A stretch of 6,988 bases of DNA. Source: Prevotella sp. CAG:924. Its GTDB lineage: Bacteria > Bacteroidota > Bacteroidia > Bacteroidales > Bacteroidaceae. Of the stretch, positions 6,230-6,988 are shown one piece after another. The translations under genes were made by a program, and so were the position numbers. The stretch covers positions 1 to 6,988 of the forward strand of contig HF988586.1 of assembly GCA_000431975.1 (NCBI GenBank), given 5' to 3'. The notes below the pieces were generated by a model, which searched no databases, was not told the origin of the DNA, and worked only from the letters and a program-made list of their open reading frames with translations. The first letter of the stretch is position 1, and every line of letters begins with the position of its first letter.

Positions 6230-6274
6230 AAAAAAATAAAAAATCCCATCCGTCCAATATGACAGATGGGATTT
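6230..6274 (-). terminator. intrinsic terminator of the rpsR-rplI operon
   Basis: AAATCCCATC (6241-6250) and GATGGGATTT (6265-6274) form a perfect 10-bp stem, extended inside by GTC/GAC after one mismatch. On the minus strand a T-rich run (TTTTATTTTTTT) follows, a classic strong intrinsic terminator. It lies about 80 bases after the rplI stop. The intervening 3' UTR holds another small hairpin, GAAGAGC/GCTCTTC at 6317-6334. Confidence 0.92.
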
Positions 6275-6353
6275 AATATTGATATGCTTTACAGTCGAAA
6301 AAATTGTCGATTGTAAGAAGAGCCTAAGCTCTTCGTGGCTGTCAACCTACTGA

Positions 6354-6893
6354 TTACTCAGCGGCGGGAGCCTCTTCCTGAGCAGCCTCTTCTGCAGCGG
6401 GAGCCTCTACGGGAGCTTCCTCAGCTGCGGTCTCCTCAGTGGCGGTCTCAGCCTGCTCGGCAACTACCTTTACAGGAACCTTGATCTCAACCTCCTTGTG
6501 GAAGTGTACGGTAGCCTCATAGTCGCCTACCTTGTGAGCATCGTGCATGGTGATGATCTTGCGGTCGATCTCGATGCCCATCTTCTTCAGCTCCTCAGCA
6601 ACGGTGCTGGCATTTACAGAACCGTAGGTAGTACCCGTTGAAGACACCTTGGCGGTGATCACGAGAGCTACATCCTTCAGAGCCTCAGCACGCTTCTCTG
6701 CCTCAGCCTTGATGGCGGCGAGCTTAGCAGCCTGCTGCTTCATGTTCTCGGCCAGCTGCTTGCGTGCAGAGGGAGAAGCGATGACACCCTTACCCGTGGG
6801 GATGAGGTAGTTGCGGCCGTAACCGTTCTTTACGTTTACGATATCGTTCTTGTATCCAAGTCCGATAATATCTTCTTTCAGTATGATTTCCAT
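6354..6893 (-). CDS. rplI: 50S ribosomal protein bL9, with an acidic C-terminal tail
   Basis: bL9 binds 23S rRNA near the L1 stalk base and helps maintain reading-frame fidelity. The N-terminal rRNA-binding domain is clear: MEIILKEDIIGLGYKND, then VKNGYGRNYLIPTGKG (residues 21-36). The long Ala/Lys/Glu connecting helix covers about 41-74 and the C-terminal domain about 75-145. The protein has 179 residues against about 147-150 in the family. The excess is a tail (146-179) made almost only of Ala and Glu with Pro, Thr, Val and Gln, encoded by imperfectly repeated DNA. The start is fixed by the family N-terminus and by a strong SD 7 bases upstream. It follows rpsR by 19 bases in what is normally the rpsF-rpsR-rplI operon, and a strong intrinsic terminator lies about 80 bases after the stop. 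Confidence 0.97.
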   Translation of the reverse strand: MEIILKEDIIGLGYKNDIVNVKNGYGRNYLIPTGKGVIASPSARKQLAENMKQQAAKLAAIKAEAEKRAEALKDVALVITAKVSSTGTTYGSVNASTVAEELKKMGIEIDRKIITMHDAHKVGDYEATVHFHKEVEIKVPVKVVAEQAETATEETAAEEAPVEAPAAEEAAQEEAPAAE

Positions 6894-6900
6894 TCTGCTA

Positions 6901-6910
6901 CTCCTCCTTT
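6901..6910 (-). promoter_or_regulatory. strong Shine-Dalgarno sequence for rplI
   Basis: On the minus strand AAAGGAGGAG is followed by 7 bases and then the rplI ATG. This is a near-perfect complement to the 16S rRNA 3' end at ideal spacing. It stands out because no other gene in the window has one; the remaining leaders are A/T-rich, as is usual in Bacteroidota. Confidence 0.85.
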
Positions 6911-6912
6911 AA

Positions 6913-6988
6913 TTATTTCATCAAATCGGTAACATAAGGAAGCAGTGCGATCTGACGGGCACGCTTGATAGCCTGTGCCACACGACGC
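6913..6988 (-). CDS. rpsR: 30S ribosomal protein bS18, C-terminal part (cut by window edge)
   Basis: The last 24 codons are present, reading RRVAQAIKRARQIALLPYVT and then DLMK before the TAA at 6915-6913. This is the highly conserved bS18 C-terminus (arginine-rich helix, then ALLPY). bS18 lies on the 30S platform with bS6 and, in Bacteroidia, helps form the pocket that holds the 16S 3' tail. The gene continues beyond the window; rpsF is expected upstream of it. rplI follows 19 bases downstream, so the two are cotranscribed. Confidence 0.95.
   Translation of the reverse strand, partial: RRVAQAIKRARQIALLPYVTDLMK

Noticed and set aside
1..6988. CRISPR arrays, insertion sequences, tRNA or rRNA genes
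   Set aside because: No regularly spaced repeats, transposase-like frames, terminal inverted repeats or tRNA arm motifs were seen on either strand.

Overview
The window looks like a core-genome segment of a Bacteroidota bacterium, most likely Bacteroidales and probably Prevotellaceae. This is inferred from three things. Two intergenic sites match the Bacteroidota -7 element TAnnTTTG. Almost every gene lacks a Shine-Dalgarno (SD) sequence. The proteins are Bacteroidales-like: an HU with a KTARDIGKN arm, an RNase G with an insertion in its S1 domain, and a minimal AURKAIP1/COX24-type basic protein. No mobile element, CRISPR array, tRNA or rRNA was seen.

Layout. Positions 1-398 hold no convincing complete gene; at most the 5' end of an unrecognised minus-strand reading frame enters at 1-90. 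A promoter at 399-430 drives a plus-strand group: an HU/IHF-type DNA-binding protein (498-794), a 29-residue ribosomal-type basic protein (836-925) and ribonuclease G (989-2575). A long hairpin sits just before the RNase G start. A strong bidirectional terminator (2593-2638) separates this group from a convergent minus-strand gene at 2686-4833. Upstream of that gene on the minus strand is fabD (5005-5892), with its own promoter. A 461-bp gap (5893-6353) follows, holding fabD control signals, a structured stretch of unknown role and the terminator of the ribosomal operon. Last are rplI (bL9, 6354-6893) and the 3' end of rpsR (bS18, from 6913), both minus strand.

The most unusual object is the 715-residue protein at 2686-4833. 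Residues 1 to about 555 are a complete cytoplasmic GH13 alpha-amylase-type enzyme with all catalytic residues. Residues about 562-715 are a complete AlaX/tRNA_SAD-type aminoacyl-tRNA editing domain with an intact HxxxH...CxxxH zinc site. I know this editing domain as a stand-alone protein in Bacteroidales. An in-frame join of starch or glycogen hydrolysis to tRNA proofreading is unexpected. It is either a true gene fusion or the product of a lost stop codon or sequencing error.

Secondary points of interest are the near-perfect SD before rplI in a lineage whose ribosomes normally ignore SDs, the hairpin in front of the RNase G start, the acidic Ala/Glu tail of bL9, and two facing promoter-like sites upstream of fabD. 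Most other genes are housekeeping: nucleoid structure, RNA processing, fatty-acid initiation and ribosome assembly.
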